NCBI RefSeq assembly: GCF_002777255.1
Contig: NZ_CP017634.1
Location: 2,306,903-2,370,902 of the forward strand
Direction: 5' to 3'
DNA length: 64,000 nucleotides
Origin: Candidatus Formimonas warabiya
GTDB taxonomy: Bacteria > Bacillota > Dehalobacteriia > Dehalobacteriales > Dehalobacteriaceae
The notes under the pieces are model-generated. The model did no database searches and had not been told where the DNA came from. It worked only from the letters and a program-made list of their open reading frames with translations. The position numbers were made by a program, and so were the translations under genes. This document shows positions 18,694-27,301 of this stretch, in pieces (within the stretch, counting starts at the first letter, position 1; each line of letters begins with the position of its first letter).

Positions 18694-20685
18694 TTACTCA
18701 CTGAAACTGATTATCTGGCCTTGGTCCGGCTGATAAGCAAAATTCACTTCCTGGCCCTGACGGCTAATCGTGAACACCAGGTTATTTTCTTGCCAGAATT
18801 TGGCATGCATGGTTTCAACTACCGTATTCTTTAACAGATGGGTCAGGTCTGTTTTTTCACCGGTATGCAAATTGTAAAGATAGGTGTATCCTTTGAAATC
18901 GGGATCATCATCGGAAAACAGGTCCAGGGCCAGATATTTTCCCTGGTTATCCAAGATCAGGTTTCCCACGCCCACATTGGCATTTCCTCCTACCTGCGTA
19001 ATGGTGTCAATCAGTTTTAATTCCTTCGTATCAATATTGTAGCTGAATAGTTTCACATAGGCTTGCTGACCCTTTTCCTGGTCCTGCATGGCCTGCACGG
19101 TAAAGACCAACGTCTGGTCAGGTTCGTGGTAAGCCAGGCAGGAAATCCGGTAATCTCCCTTGGGTTGATCTTGCATGGGAATATGGGCGGCATCAAATAA
19201 AATCTCCTTCTCATTGCCTTTATTCAGAGAAATGGCTGTGTGATCGGCCGAGGTGATTTCCCAGTTTCCCTGCTCCTTGATGCTGTCGATGATAAACCCG
19301 TCGGCACCGGGGGACAGGTAAAACCTGGATTTCATCATCCGGAAATAAGCATCGGCGGTGGATGCCCAGTAAATTTCCGCATCTACGTAAACTTTGCCGG
19401 CTTCTTCTCCCGATCCGGTAATCTGGTATCCTACCTGACGGGGGTTGGATACCGTCAGTATTTCCGGGGGTTCTTTCATCAGGCTTTTGGCATAATCGTC
19501 ATCCCGGACAATCAGCGCTTGAAGAAACCTTTTCACGGTTTCTTCCCCAGACAGCTTTTCCGTGGAAAAGTCAACCCGCATCACGCGCATCAAAGCCTGA
19601 ACATTGTTGTTTTTCAGGACATAAAGACTTTCCCCGTCACTGCTCCACACCGGATCATAATAACTGTATATGCCGGAGTATGCCAACACCTGGGGAATGC
19701 CGGGTTTCAACCCTTGCACCCAGTCCTTTTCATCGATATAACGATGGGGATAATTGGCGGTCACCTGTTTACTCGTTTTGAGACTGATATCGGCAATCCA
19801 GACATTATCCACCGACTCCGTCACGCGCGCATTTTCCCCGATCTGACGGGATGTTTGGCTCACCTTCACATAGGCCGCGTAATTTCCGTCCGGCGATACG
19901 GCGGGAAATCTTCCCGCATCAATCACCTGCTCCGTACCGTCTTTCAAGTTCTTTAAGATAATTTGGTTTTCCTTTTCGAAGACAATGGCTTCCCTTCCCT
20001 TTACATAGGCCGGATAAGCGCCATCCGCCAGTTTCCGGGATATTTTCCTGCTCTTCACGTCCATCTCATAGATCCCTGATTCCTTTACCGTAAAACCGTG
20101 GGTTTCGCCGGGTTGGTAGATTCTTTTCACAAAAATGATCCGTTCCCCGTCGGGGGACCAGGACGGTTCCTCATAGTACAGAACAGCACCGTCTCCCTTT
20201 AAAACTTCCTGTACTGTTTGGGAAGCCAAATCGTAGATTTTAATATTGCCGTCCGCAAGGAGCAGCTTTTTCCCATCCGGGGAAACCTGCACCTGAGCAT
20301 CCTGATCATAAACCTGGCGAAAACCCTGCTGATCATATGCAAATACTCCTTTTCCGGCGATGGGCATATAAACGGTCCCTTGATGCTCGGATACTTTCAG
20401 GCTGGCGCCCTGCCCGATATCAAGAAAGGACACCTGATTGGATATTTTTAAAGAAGCCGCATAAACCTTTTCCCCAAAATTCTCCGGAGAAACAATATTA
20501 AAGAAAAAAGCCAAACAGGCGGCGGCAGCAATCAGACCGAATAGCGCCAGCCTTTTTCTCCCCTTCTTATTTATGACCAGAAAAGATGCCCGCAGGCGGT
20601 GCTTTAAATCCTCATTCACCGGTATCTCCTGTTTCAATTTTCTCAATGAATCTTCAATTTGATGCTCGTCATGATGTTCGTCCAT
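18694..20685 (-). CDS. Membrane-anchored PD40/TolB-type beta-propeller protein, putative anti-sigma partner
   Basis: 663 residues. An N-terminal cytoplasmic segment of about 40 residues (MDEHHDEHQIEDSLRKLKQE) precedes one membrane helix (LALFGLIAAAACLAFFF), and an extracellular region has repeated propeller blades with PD40 motifs (SPDGKKLLLADG, SWSPDGERIIFV, SPDGNYAAYV, WSSDGESLYVL). The ATG at 20685 overlaps the stop of the sigma gene as TAATG, so the two are translationally coupled. The layout suggests it senses envelope state and holds the sigma factor. Upstream in-frame residues belong to the sigma gene region and are not part of the protein. Confidence 0.78.
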   Translation of the reverse strand: MDEHHDEHQIEDSLRKLKQEIPVNEDLKHRLRASFLVINKKGRKRLALFGLIAAAACLAFFFNIVSPENFGEKVYAASLKISNQVSFLDIGQGASLKVSEHQGTVYMPIAGKGVFAYDQQGFRQVYDQDAQVQVSPDGKKLLLADGNIKIYDLASQTVQEVLKGDGAVLYYEEPSWSPDGERIIFVKRIYQPGETHGFTVKESGIYEMDVKSRKISRKLADGAYPAYVKGREAIVFEKENQIILKNLKDGTEQVIDAGRFPAVSPDGNYAAYVKVSQTSRQIGENARVTESVDNVWIADISLKTSKQVTANYPHRYIDEKDWVQGLKPGIPQVLAYSGIYSYYDPVWSSDGESLYVLKNNNVQALMRVMRVDFSTEKLSGEETVKRFLQALIVRDDDYAKSLMKEPPEILTVSNPRQVGYQITGSGEEAGKVYVDAEIYWASTADAYFRMMKSRFYLSPGADGFIIDSIKEQGNWEITSADHTAISLNKGNEKEILFDAAHIPMQDQPKGDYRISCLAYHEPDQTLVFTVQAMQDQEKGQQAYVKLFSYNIDTKELKLIDTITQVGGNANVGVGNLILDNQGKYLALDLFSDDDPDFKGYTYLYNLHTGEKTDLTHLLKNTVVETMHAKFWQENNLVFTISRQGQEVNFAYQPDQGQIISFSE

Positions 20686-21179
20686 TATTTTCCCTCCATA
20701 CACCTTTTTACCGCTTCTCCCAGCTGTCGCACAATGCGCAGGGTCTTCATCTTGATCGCATCCCCGGTTTTTCCCATGATGGTGCCGATTTCTTGATGGG
20801 TCAGGTCGGCAAAGTACTTGAGATTGATCAGCTCCAGATCTTCTTTGGCAAGGTTTTTTAATCCCTTTTTCAGACACCTTAATTCATCCTGTTTCTCCAA
20901 TGCCTCCTCAAAGGAAAAGGTATAGGTATGCTTTTCCAACTCTGTGTCCTCCACCACCAGATCCCTCTTTTTCCGGTAAAAATCAATCACCGTATTCCTG
21001 GCAATGGTCATGAGCCAGGCCTTAGGGTTGTCTCTTAAGGAAGTGAATTTTTCAAAAGCCTTGCGGAACACTTCACTGACTAAATCATCGGCATCCCATT
21101 TGTTTCCGGTTTTGAACAGGGTATACCGGTAGACATCGTCAAAAAATTGATCATAGAGCATTAAAAATTCATTCTGCAC
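20685..21179 (-). CDS. ECF-type RNA polymerase sigma factor
   Basis: A 164-residue sigma-70 family protein. Region 2 runs from YDQFFDDVYRYTLFKTG to WLMTIARNTVIDFYRKK. Region 4 is near the end (LKNLAKEDLELINLKYFADLTHQEIGTIMGKTGDAIKMKTLR). The GTG at 21179 has AAGGAGG 8 bases upstream; the frame extends further but without a ribosome site. Cotranscribed and coupled with the downstream propeller protein. Its regulon is unknown. Confidence 0.88.
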   Translation of the reverse strand: MQNEFLMLYDQFFDDVYRYTLFKTGNKWDADDLVSEVFRKAFEKFTSLRDNPKAWLMTIARNTVIDFYRKKRDLVVEDTELEKHTYTFSFEEALEKQDELRCLKKGLKNLAKEDLELINLKYFADLTHQEIGTIMGKTGDAIKMKTLRIVRQLGEAVKRCMEGK

Positions 21180-21248
21180 GGGCGGCGCCTCCTTATCTAC
21201 CCATATAGACGTAAAAAAGGACTGCCGGTAACACGGAAAAACAAAACT

Positions 21249-21288
21249 TTTTCGAGATCCGGCTACCGGTAACCGGAATCCGGGAACA
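21249..21288. repeat. Short dispersed repeat A
   Basis: TTTTTCGAGATCC followed by a CCGG-rich palindromic stretch (CTACCGGTAACCGG) and CCGGGAACAC. A close relative is at 50294-50336 and a shorter CCGGTAAC-containing piece at 61314-61334. Nature unknown. Confidence 0.4.
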
Positions 21289-21340
21289 CCCAATAAGATA
21301 AATCCTCGCAGCATAAGAGTTGAAGCACGCGGGATGGAAT

Positions 21341-21374
21341 AAAAAAGCCGGGAATTATTCTTCCCGGTTTTTTG
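21341..21374. terminator. Terminator downstream of the alkyltransferase-like gene
   Basis: AAAAAGCCGGGAA pairs with TTCCCGGTTTTTT. It is symmetric; on the minus strand it ends the MGMT-like gene. Confidence 0.8.
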
Positions 21375-21375
21375 C

Positions 21376-21846
21376 TTAAACCAAATTTTGTTGATAATTT
21401 TCCACCAAATATTTTTTCCCCTTCTGGATCACCCGGTGTCCTTCCTGCTCCAGCAATTGCTTTTGGTATTCAATACCGCCGGGATACTTTTCGTTCAGGA
21501 TCCCCCCTGTTTTCAGGGTCCGCCAGTAAGGAGTGGTGCCATCTTTCCCTTCACCCCTGGCCTCCTCGGCGGCATGGGAGGCGATCCAGGCAAAAATACC
21601 CGTCGTCATGGGACAGCCGATGGTCGCTTGGTGCTTCTCCGCCAGCTTTTGACGGATCTCGTTGATGGTGGTGAGCTTTCCAAAGGGCACACTTTTCATG
21701 AGTCCGTCAACTTCCCGGGGCGCCGGAATCACCACGGTACCCGTTCCCCACTTTTTACTCATTCTCTCCGTAATCGGTTCTACTTTTGGCAATCCCTGGC
21801 CCTCGTTCAATTTTTCCTGCCAGGATTTTTTCGTGTTTTTACCCAT
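21376..21846 (-). CDS. MGMT-family (alkyltransferase-like) protein
   Basis: 156 residues with the methylguanine-DNA methyltransferase DNA-binding fold (VPFGKLTTINEIRQKLAEKH). At the active site the usual PCHR is replaced by the GCPMTTGI segment, so the active-site environment is not that of a true methyltransferase. It may flag alkylated bases for repair as other alkyltransferase-like proteins do. The C-terminal part carries lysine-rich DNA-contact-like sequence. ATG at 21846 preferred over the TTG two codons upstream. Confidence 0.75.
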   Translation of the reverse strand: MGKNTKKSWQEKLNEGQGLPKVEPITERMSKKWGTGTVVIPAPREVDGLMKSVPFGKLTTINEIRQKLAEKHQATIGCPMTTGIFAWIASHAAEEARGEGKDGTTPYWRTLKTGGILNEKYPGGIEYQKQLLEQEGHRVIQKGKKYLVENYQQNLV

Positions 21847-21882
21847 CGCCAACCTTCTTTCCTTTCCCCATATGAAGCAACC

Positions 21883-22278
21883 CTACTTCACTCGATAGAA
21901 CAACCCTCACAGGCAGCTTCCTTCCTTGTTTACGTAGCCTTGGCGGGTCTCCAGACAGGGACAGATATTCTCCGGAATATTGTCAAAACGGCAAGGACAA
22001 TAAAAATCGCCAAACCGCTCATTCTTTTCCAATAGACCCCTCACGATCTCCTGTTTATTCTCATCAAAAACGTAACCCCTTAGTCTGGCATAATTCTCTA
22101 CCCGTTCCAGTATTTCCTCTTCCGGTTTTTGAGGAGATCGCACCGCTTCTAAGGGATGTTCCTGGGCGATGGTCAATTTGGCCCCGCACACCGGGCAAAT
22201 GAGGGTCTCACCGGTGTGGGGAGGTTCTTTTACCAAAAAGCTGACCCGGCATACCGGACAGTATACTTTATCCCTCAC
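21883..22278 (-). CDS. Ferredoxin:thioredoxin reductase catalytic-domain selenoprotein (in-frame TGA)
   Basis: Reads as a 131-residue protein if the TGA at 21907-21909 is decoded as Sec124. A zinc ribbon (CPVC at 7-10, CPVC at 28-31) is followed by a helical linker and an FTR-type catalytic segment with three paired motifs: CPC at 94-96, CPC at 106-108, and C122-L-[TGA124] followed by GLFYRVK and a TAG stop. Family members end in CxCGLF, so the TGA falls exactly on the last redox cysteine. A possible SECIS hairpin follows (stem GTGAAG / CTTCAT, 8-base loop TAGGGTTG, loop about 21 bases after TGA). It overlaps the glutaredoxin gene by 11 bases. The alternative is a nonsense-truncated protein. 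Confidence 0.72.
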
Positions 22279-22516
22279 TTTTCAGGGCCTCCTTAATCTC
22301 TTCCGGTTTAAACCCTTGAATCACCAGGTTATTGACGACGGTAATAGGAAAGGACCTTTTTCCCGTCAGTTTATCAACCTCTTCCAGGGCCTGCTCCTGT
22401 TCTTTGCCTGCAATCAGATCCACATCAACAACTTCAAAATCTATCCTTTCATCCCTAAGAAACTGTTTCACCTTTTTGCACCACGGACATGTAGATAAGG
22501 CATAGACTTTAACCAT
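22268..22516 (-). CDS. Glutaredoxin/NrdH-like thioredoxin-fold protein
   Basis: 82 residues: KVYALSTCPWCKKVKQFL with the redox CPWC at 10-13, and the cis-proline region SFPITVVNN followed by GF near the C-terminus. A small thiol carrier. It overlaps the FTR-like gene by 11 bases, so reductase and carrier are made together. This suggests a ferredoxin-driven electron chain to this glutaredoxin, which is inferred from context. RBS AAAGGAGG upstream of the ATG. Confidence 0.88.
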   Translation of the reverse strand: MVKVYALSTCPWCKKVKQFLRDERIDFEVVDVDLIAGKEQEQALEEVDKLTGKRSFPITVVNNLVIQGFKPEEIKEALKSEG

Positions 22517-22631
22517 TTCTTGGCCTCCTTTAAATGAGATTATTCCATCAGGTTATTGATCATGAAGATATAATTCGACGATAGTCTTCCAGTTCCTTTC
22601 GCAAATAAGCTTCCTTTGGGGCAAAAATCAC

Positions 22632-23609
22632 CTACAGCATGCCTTTTTTCAGCAAAAACAAGGCCCCTAAAGCGGAGACAAAAATAGAAATCACGATCAC
22701 GGCAAAAAAACCGTAGGCGGTATTTTGGAAAGGGATGCCCACATTCATGCCGAAGAAGCTTGCCACCATCGTAGGCAAACTGATAATAATCGTAACTGCA
22801 GCCAAGAACTTCATCACTATGTTTAGATTGTTGGAAATGATGGAGGCAAAGGCATCCATGGTCCCATTTAAAATATTGGTAAAAATGTGGGCCATGTCAA
22901 GGGCCTGCTGATTTTCAATAATGACATCTTCAATCAGGTCCTCGTCTTCACTGAACTTTTCTAAAAAGCTGGTATGCACCAGTTTTTCTGCGGCCACCCG
23001 GTTGGAACGCAGAGAAGTCGTAAAATAAACAAGGCTTTTTTGCAGATTGAGCAGACGGATCAATTCTTTGTTTTTTAATGATTTATGAAGTTCCAGCTCG
23101 ATTTCTTCCGACTTCTTGTTGATTTCACGCAAATATTTCAAGTACAGGGTGGCTGTTTTGTATAAGATCAAAAATAAAAAGCGGGTTTTTTTGTAGGTGG
23201 CGCTTCCTTTGTGATTGCCCGTACAAAAATCGTCCAGAACGCTCACCTGGTCCAGGCAAATGGTGACAAAGAAGCCTCCCGTGACGATGATGCCTAAGGG
23301 AATGGTATCATAATAGGAGTCATGTTGGATAAACCGGGGTACATCAAAAATGGCCAACATTTGGTCGTCGTCAAATTCTACCCGGGGACGTTCTTCCTCA
23401 TCTAAGGGATACCGTAAAAAATCATAACTGATCCCTGTTTCCTGTTCCACTTTGTTAATTTCTGCCTCTGTGGGATCAACCAGGTTGATCCAAACCCCCT
23501 TTTCAATTTTGTCCCACAAAAGAGTCGTGCCGTCATCTAAAGTTTTCCTAATAATTAACATTTTCCCCTCCAGAAAAGGCAGATAATTCTCCATGCGTAT
23601 GGATTCCAC
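22632..23609 (-). CDS. corA: CorA family divalent cation transporter
   Basis: A 325-residue Mg2+ (or Co2+) channel. A large cytoplasmic N-terminal domain is followed by two C-terminal membrane helices. The signature GMN is at the end of the first (SFFGMNVGIPF, about residue 288), and the second is AVIVISIFVSALGALFLL. The acidic inter-helix loop typical of E. coli CorA is replaced by VGIPFQNTAYG, as in CorA-2-type proteins. Confidence 0.92.
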   Translation of the reverse strand: MESIRMENYLPFLEGKMLIIRKTLDDGTTLLWDKIEKGVWINLVDPTEAEINKVEQETGISYDFLRYPLDEEERPRVEFDDDQMLAIFDVPRFIQHDSYYDTIPLGIIVTGGFFVTICLDQVSVLDDFCTGNHKGSATYKKTRFLFLILYKTATLYLKYLREINKKSEEIELELHKSLKNKELIRLLNLQKSLVYFTTSLRSNRVAAEKLVHTSFLEKFSEDEDLIEDVIIENQQALDMAHIFTNILNGTMDAFASIISNNLNIVMKFLAAVTIIISLPTMVASFFGMNVGIPFQNTAYGFFAVIVISIFVSALGALFLLKKGML

Positions 23610-23661
23610 TCTTATGTTACCTTACCGGATTATCATCTATGCGTAGAATATAGTATAATGT

Positions 23662-23718
23662 CAGGGGACACACCTCATTCAGGAAGCAAGAAAAGGAAAG
23701 TAGTGCAGAATGTCCCCC
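23662..23718. repeat. REP-like element (copy 2)
   Basis: Begins AGGGGACACACCTC and ends GAATGTCCCCC, the same arms as the element at 5109-5162, with a different interior. It sits just upstream of the VTT-domain gene. Confidence 0.45.
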
Positions 23719-23754
23719 ATCAGCACCACATTCCCACAAAAGGAAGGAAAGATC

Positions 23755-24327
23755 ATGCTTCAACCTGAAACCATTGCTTCTTTTCTGGATGCTTTAGGCT
23801 CCTATGCCCTTCCGGTCAGCTTACTCATCAGTATCATCATTGCCGTGCTGGGACTTGTGCCTTCTATTTTTGTCACCGGGGCTAATATCCTGTTATTCGG
23901 TCCTCTTTATGGATTTCTCATTTCCTGGCTGGGTGAGATGCTGGGGGCGGTTGTTTCCTTTTATCTTTACAGGACCGGATTCAGAAGACCTTTTACCAAC
24001 CTGGCGCAAAAACACCCCCTGCTTGGCGGCATTACGGAAAGCACCGGTTGGCAGGCCGGCCTGTTCATATTTCAAGCAAGACTCTTTCCTTTTTTACCTT
24101 CCGGCATCGTCACCTTTGCCGGTGCGGTAAGCAAGATCAATCCGGTCCTGTTTTTGTTGGCCACCGCTTTGGGGAAAATCCCTTCCCTCATCCTGGAAGC
24201 CCTTGTCAGCTATGATTTCATCAATATGGACCGGAACTGGATCCGGCTGGTGTTTACACTGGTATCCCTGACCGGGCTATACTTGCTCTGGAAGAAAAAT
24301 AAACGGGCCTCCAAAAAGTGTTCCTAA
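23755..24327 (+). CDS. VTT-domain (TVP38/TMEM64, DedA-like) membrane protein
   Basis: A 190-residue polytopic membrane protein with the SNARE-associated/VTT domain: reentrant-loop region GANILLFGPLYGFLISWLGE, then YRTGFRRPF and RLFPFLPSGIVTFAGA. The family is implicated in membrane lipid translocation and stress tolerance. The ATG at 23755 follows AAGGAAGGAAA; the longer frame from 23710 lies partly in the repeat. Confidence 0.85.
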   Translation: MLQPETIASFLDALGSYALPVSLLISIIIAVLGLVPSIFVTGANILLFGPLYGFLISWLGEMLGAVVSFYLYRTGFRRPFTNLAQKHPLLGGITESTGWQAGLFIFQARLFPFLPSGIVTFAGAVSKINPVLFLLATALGKIPSLILEALVSYDFINMDRNWIRLVFTLVSLTGLYLLWKKNKRASKKCS

Positions 24328-24391
24328 AATGTTGTGCGGCTTATTTTTCGTGATAAAATTGTCTTAACAACAATAAAAATCGGGTGAAAGA

Positions 24392-25117
24392 ATGATGAAA
24401 AGCAAATATTATTACGGCCCCATCCGGTCCAGAAGATTAGGGAGATCCCTGGGAGTTGACGTGATTCCTTTTAAAACCTGCAGCCTGGACTGCATCTATT
24501 GTGAATGCGGGCCGACAAACTGTTCTACCTTAGAAAGAAAGGAATACTTCCCCACGGCAGAGATCATCCGCTCTTTAGACAGCTGTCTCAAGAGCAAGCC
24601 CGCCTTAGATTTTATTACCTTTGCCGGTTCCGGAGAACCCACTTTGCACAGCGGCTTAGGGAAAATAATCAGCTTTTTGAAAGAAAGCTATCCTCAGTAT
24701 CAGGTGGCCGTGATCACAAATGCCACCTTACTCCAGGATGATCAAGTGATCCGGGACCTGCAAAAAGCGGATTTAATCATTCCTTCTCTGGACGCCGTTT
24801 CCCGGGAAGCATTTGAAAAGATCAACCGGCCCATGACCGGTTTGAGCCCTGAGACCATTATTTCCGGCATCCAAAACCTGAAAGAAAATTTTTCTGGCGA
24901 CATCTGGCTGGAAATTTTCCTTGTCCCCGGAATCAACGATACGCAGGAAGAACTGGCTTTGTTTAAAGAAGTTTTAGAAAAACTAGGGATTCGCAAAGTC
25001 CAGTTAAATACCCTGGACCGGCCGGGAGTTGTGGACTGGATTCAGCCCATCTCAAAAGAAGAAATGGAAAGGATTGCCTCCAGCTTGGGGAATGTGGAAA
25101 TAGTAAGGAAGCTCTGA
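24392..25117 (+). CDS. Radical SAM protein (COG0731 type)
   Basis: 241 residues with the CxxxCxxC cluster motif in CSLDCIYC, near residue 31, preceded by the RSRRLGRSLGVDVIPFKT head typical of the COG0731 Fe-S oxidoreductases related to TYW1. GSGEPTLHSGLG is the SAM-binding GGE-like loop. It lacks flavodoxin or extra cluster domains, so the product is unknown. GGGTGAAAG ribosome site; an adjacent ATG at 24395 is an alternative start. Confidence 0.85.
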   Translation: MMKSKYYYGPIRSRRLGRSLGVDVIPFKTCSLDCIYCECGPTNCSTLERKEYFPTAEIIRSLDSCLKSKPALDFITFAGSGEPTLHSGLGKIISFLKESYPQYQVAVITNATLLQDDQVIRDLQKADLIIPSLDAVSREAFEKINRPMTGLSPETIISGIQNLKENFSGDIWLEIFLVPGINDTQEELALFKEVLEKLGIRKVQLNTLDRPGVVDWIQPISKEEMERIASSLGNVEIVRKL

Positions 25118-25239
25118 CAGATTTCCTGCCCACTTTTAACCATTATGTTCTAGTATGTTGATCATGAAAACTACACAAGTTAATGAAAGAAGAAATTAAC
25201 AGACTGGTTCAAAAATTTTGATGTGGAGGGATTTATTTC

Positions 25240-25533
25240 ATGCATCAACAACAGAATCAACTTCAAGAGGCTCTCAATGCTGCTCAGCAGGCTCAGCAAA
25301 TACTAAAACAAGCAAATAACAGTCCGGATCCCCAGTTGATTCAAAAAGCCCAGCAGCAGGTCCAGAAAGGACAGCAGGCCCTTCAACAAGCCCAAAGCCA
25401 GCCGGGAGCCCAATCAAACGCCCAGTTTCAGCAAATTCAACAGCAATTAAACCAGACCCAGCAAACCATCACCCAAACCCAGCGGGTCCTGAATCCGCAA
25501 CAATCACAGACCCAAAGGCCGGATGTTCACTAA
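25240..25533 (+). CDS. Glutamine-rich small protein of unknown function
   Basis: 97 residues with about one third glutamine (MHQQQNQLQEALNAAQQAQQ at the start), predicted all-helical with heptad-like repeats of Gln/Ala/Leu. No signal peptide or membrane segment. A good ribosome site (GGAGGG) and a strong terminator bracket it, so it is a real single-gene unit. It resembles small coat- or spore-associated Q-rich proteins only in composition. Confidence 0.65.
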   Translation: MHQQQNQLQEALNAAQQAQQILKQANNSPDPQLIQKAQQQVQKGQQALQQAQSQPGAQSNAQFQQIQQQLNQTQQTITQTQRVLNPQQSQTQRPDVH

Positions 25534-25553
25534 GAAAACCTTCTTTTTTAAGC

Positions 25554-25583
25554 GCCGCAGTAATGATTACTGCGGCTTTTTAT
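25554..25583 (+). terminator. Terminator after the Gln-rich gene
   Basis: Near-perfect palindrome GCCGCAGTAAT / ATTACTGCGGC followed by TTTTTAT. Confidence 0.9.
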
Positions 25584-26341
25584 GGAGTACTCTCCTCCTT
25601 GATCCAGGCAGTTTCCAGGAGGCAGACGGTTTGGCCTTGTTCATTTTCAATCTGATGGAGCCCCGTTATTTCTCCCTTTGTGCCATGAATTATTTCCGTG
25701 CAGACCCGCACCTTTTCTCCAAACAAAGTGGACCTTTTATAATTGATCCTGATGCGGTGCAAAACACATTTCACAACTGTTTCTATGGGCATGGTTTCCA
25801 TAGCCCATTCTAAATACTTGACATTGTTGACGTGCCGATTGGTATCGATATCACTGTACCGGACCCCGAATTCCTTTTCCACGTCTACCCGGGAAAGCTC
25901 CCTGGGCTTGCTCATCTCCCTTTGCGGCACATCTTCCGCCGCTACCCCATATTTTTCAAACATAAAGAAAGGAATTTTCGCAATCCTGTTTTTTGCCGTG
26001 TCTTTTAAAATCCATAAGGAATAGGCCTCTGCCAGACCTGTGCCGTCCGGTCCTTCTACGAAAAATTCCCGGTAGGCATAGAATTTGTCGAAAGCCATAG
26101 GCCTGGTGGAAACTTTTATTTCTTCGTCGAATACGGGATACTTTGCGATCCGAATATCCCACTGGATCAAGGGCCAGGCCAAATGATTTTCCGCCAGAAA
26201 ATCGATGCCCACACCCAGTTCTTCGCTCTGGGCGGTGGCAACATCCTGCAGGTAATTGATCAGCGCTGCCGGCAGGATTCTTTTTTTATAGTCGATTTCA
26301 TAGTAATGAACACGATAGTGACGTTCCTTTAAAAAACCCAT
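25580..26341 (-). CDS. Acyl-ACP thioesterase (FatA/FatB-like)
   Basis: Releases fatty acids from acyl carrier protein. The 253 residues form two hotdog repeats: N-terminal YEIDYKKRILPAALINYLQDVA, and the C-terminal repeat with the catalytic region RYSDIDTNRHVNNVKYLEW, which includes the conserved D and the N-H pair. Bacterial FatA-like enzymes tune membrane fatty-acid pools. Single gene. Confidence 0.9.
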   Translation of the reverse strand: MGFLKERHYRVHYYEIDYKKRILPAALINYLQDVATAQSEELGVGIDFLAENHLAWPLIQWDIRIAKYPVFDEEIKVSTRPMAFDKFYAYREFFVEGPDGTGLAEAYSLWILKDTAKNRIAKIPFFMFEKYGVAAEDVPQREMSKPRELSRVDVEKEFGVRYSDIDTNRHVNNVKYLEWAMETMPIETVVKCVLHRIRINYKRSTLFGEKVRVCTEIIHGTKGEITGLHQIENEQGQTVCLLETAWIKEESTP

Positions 26342-26363
26342 GATTTAACCACCTTATCCTGAA

Positions 26364-26412
26364 AGTAAAAAAACAAATCCTGGCACCCTTGTTAATTCTG
26401 TGCCAGGATTTC
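26364..26412 (-). terminator. Terminator of the alpha/beta hydrolase gene
   Basis: AAATCCTGGCAC pairs with GTGCCAGGATTT; T-rich run (TTTGTTTTTTTAC) follows on the minus strand. Confidence 0.85.
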
Positions 26413-26460
26413 ATTTCCTTCCCATTCCCGATAAAATACCTTTTTTAGAGCATCAACAAT

Positions 26461-27258
26461 TTACTTTTCTTGATAAAAGCCGATGATCTTCTCCCACACG
26501 GTGGGGTCAAAGTACCAGCCTCCGTGTCCGGATTCTGCAAATTCGCAGCGGGCACCCGGAATTTGACCGGCTAGCCTGCGGATTTCCTCCGGCGGGTTGC
26601 TGCCGTCGTAAAGCCCCCCATAGACAAGGGTCGGGCATGTGATCCGGGGCAGCCGGTCGAAGGTATCATGTTGCAGCACAGCCTTCATCTGGTTGGCATA
26701 ACCTTGGGCACGTACCGGATCGGCCTGCATTGCTCGCTTTTTTGCCTGATATTGCTCTTCAAAATGTTTCACCTTTTCCGGATTTGCCGCCGCCCATGCT
26801 TCATCCTGCCGGATGTCCGACAGCTTTAATGTTTCAAGGGTAGACATTTGATCCAGTTTATCTATGACGACAGGTGCGGCACTATTCGCTCCACCCGCGT
26901 TCGTGACACATAATACCAGCCTCTCTACCGCAGAAGGATATCGAATCGCCAGCTCCTGTGCGATCATCCCCCCCATGGAAGCACCAAATACATGGTAGTG
27001 CTCCCAGCCTAAGGCTTTCGCCAGGCCGGCGGCCTCCTCGGCTAAATCGGCAATACGATAGGGTTCGCCGGAACTGCCCGACTCTCCGATGCCACGGGGA
27101 TCATAGGCGAGTACGGCAAAATGTTTCGGCAGGGGCGAATTGGCGGCTCCCACCGGATTCTTCAGGTCCGCCCCAATCCCGTGAAGGAAAAGCAGCCGGG
27201 GCCCTGAACCATAAATCTCATAATTAATCTTGATGCCGTTTACATCTACGAAAGGCAT
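26461..27258 (-). CDS. Alpha/beta-fold hydrolase
   Basis: A 265-residue esterase/peroxidase-like hydrolase. The oxyanion motif LFLHGIGAD is near residue 28, the nucleophile elbow GASMGGM near residue 95, an acid in YGGLYDGSNPPEE, and the catalytic histidine in ESGHGGWYFDP. No secretion signal. A TetR gene lies 43 bases upstream on the same strand and may control it. Substrate unknown. Confidence 0.85.
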   Translation of the reverse strand: MPFVDVNGIKINYEIYGSGPRLLFLHGIGADLKNPVGAANSPLPKHFAVLAYDPRGIGESGSSGEPYRIADLAEEAAGLAKALGWEHYHVFGASMGGMIAQELAIRYPSAVERLVLCVTNAGGANSAAPVVIDKLDQMSTLETLKLSDIRQDEAWAAANPEKVKHFEEQYQAKKRAMQADPVRAQGYANQMKAVLQHDTFDRLPRITCPTLVYGGLYDGSNPPEEIRRLAGQIPGARCEFAESGHGGWYFDPTVWEKIIGFYQEK

Positions 27259-27301
27259 GGTAAATCACTCCTCTTATCAAAATCATAAACACCCGAAATA
27301 T

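Noticed and set aside
19240-19956. 238-codon open frame on the plus strand
   Set aside because: Lies fully antisense to the propeller gene, no ribosome site, no recognisable domain.
20686-20877. N-terminal extension of the propeller protein frame
   Set aside because: The extra codons are a shadow of the sigma-factor gene; ATG at 20685 with the TAATG overlap is the natural start.
21883-21909. Nonsense mutation explanation for the FTR-like gene
   Set aside because: Possible, but TGA at the exact redox position, kept GLF after it and a hairpin at SECIS distance favour Sec.
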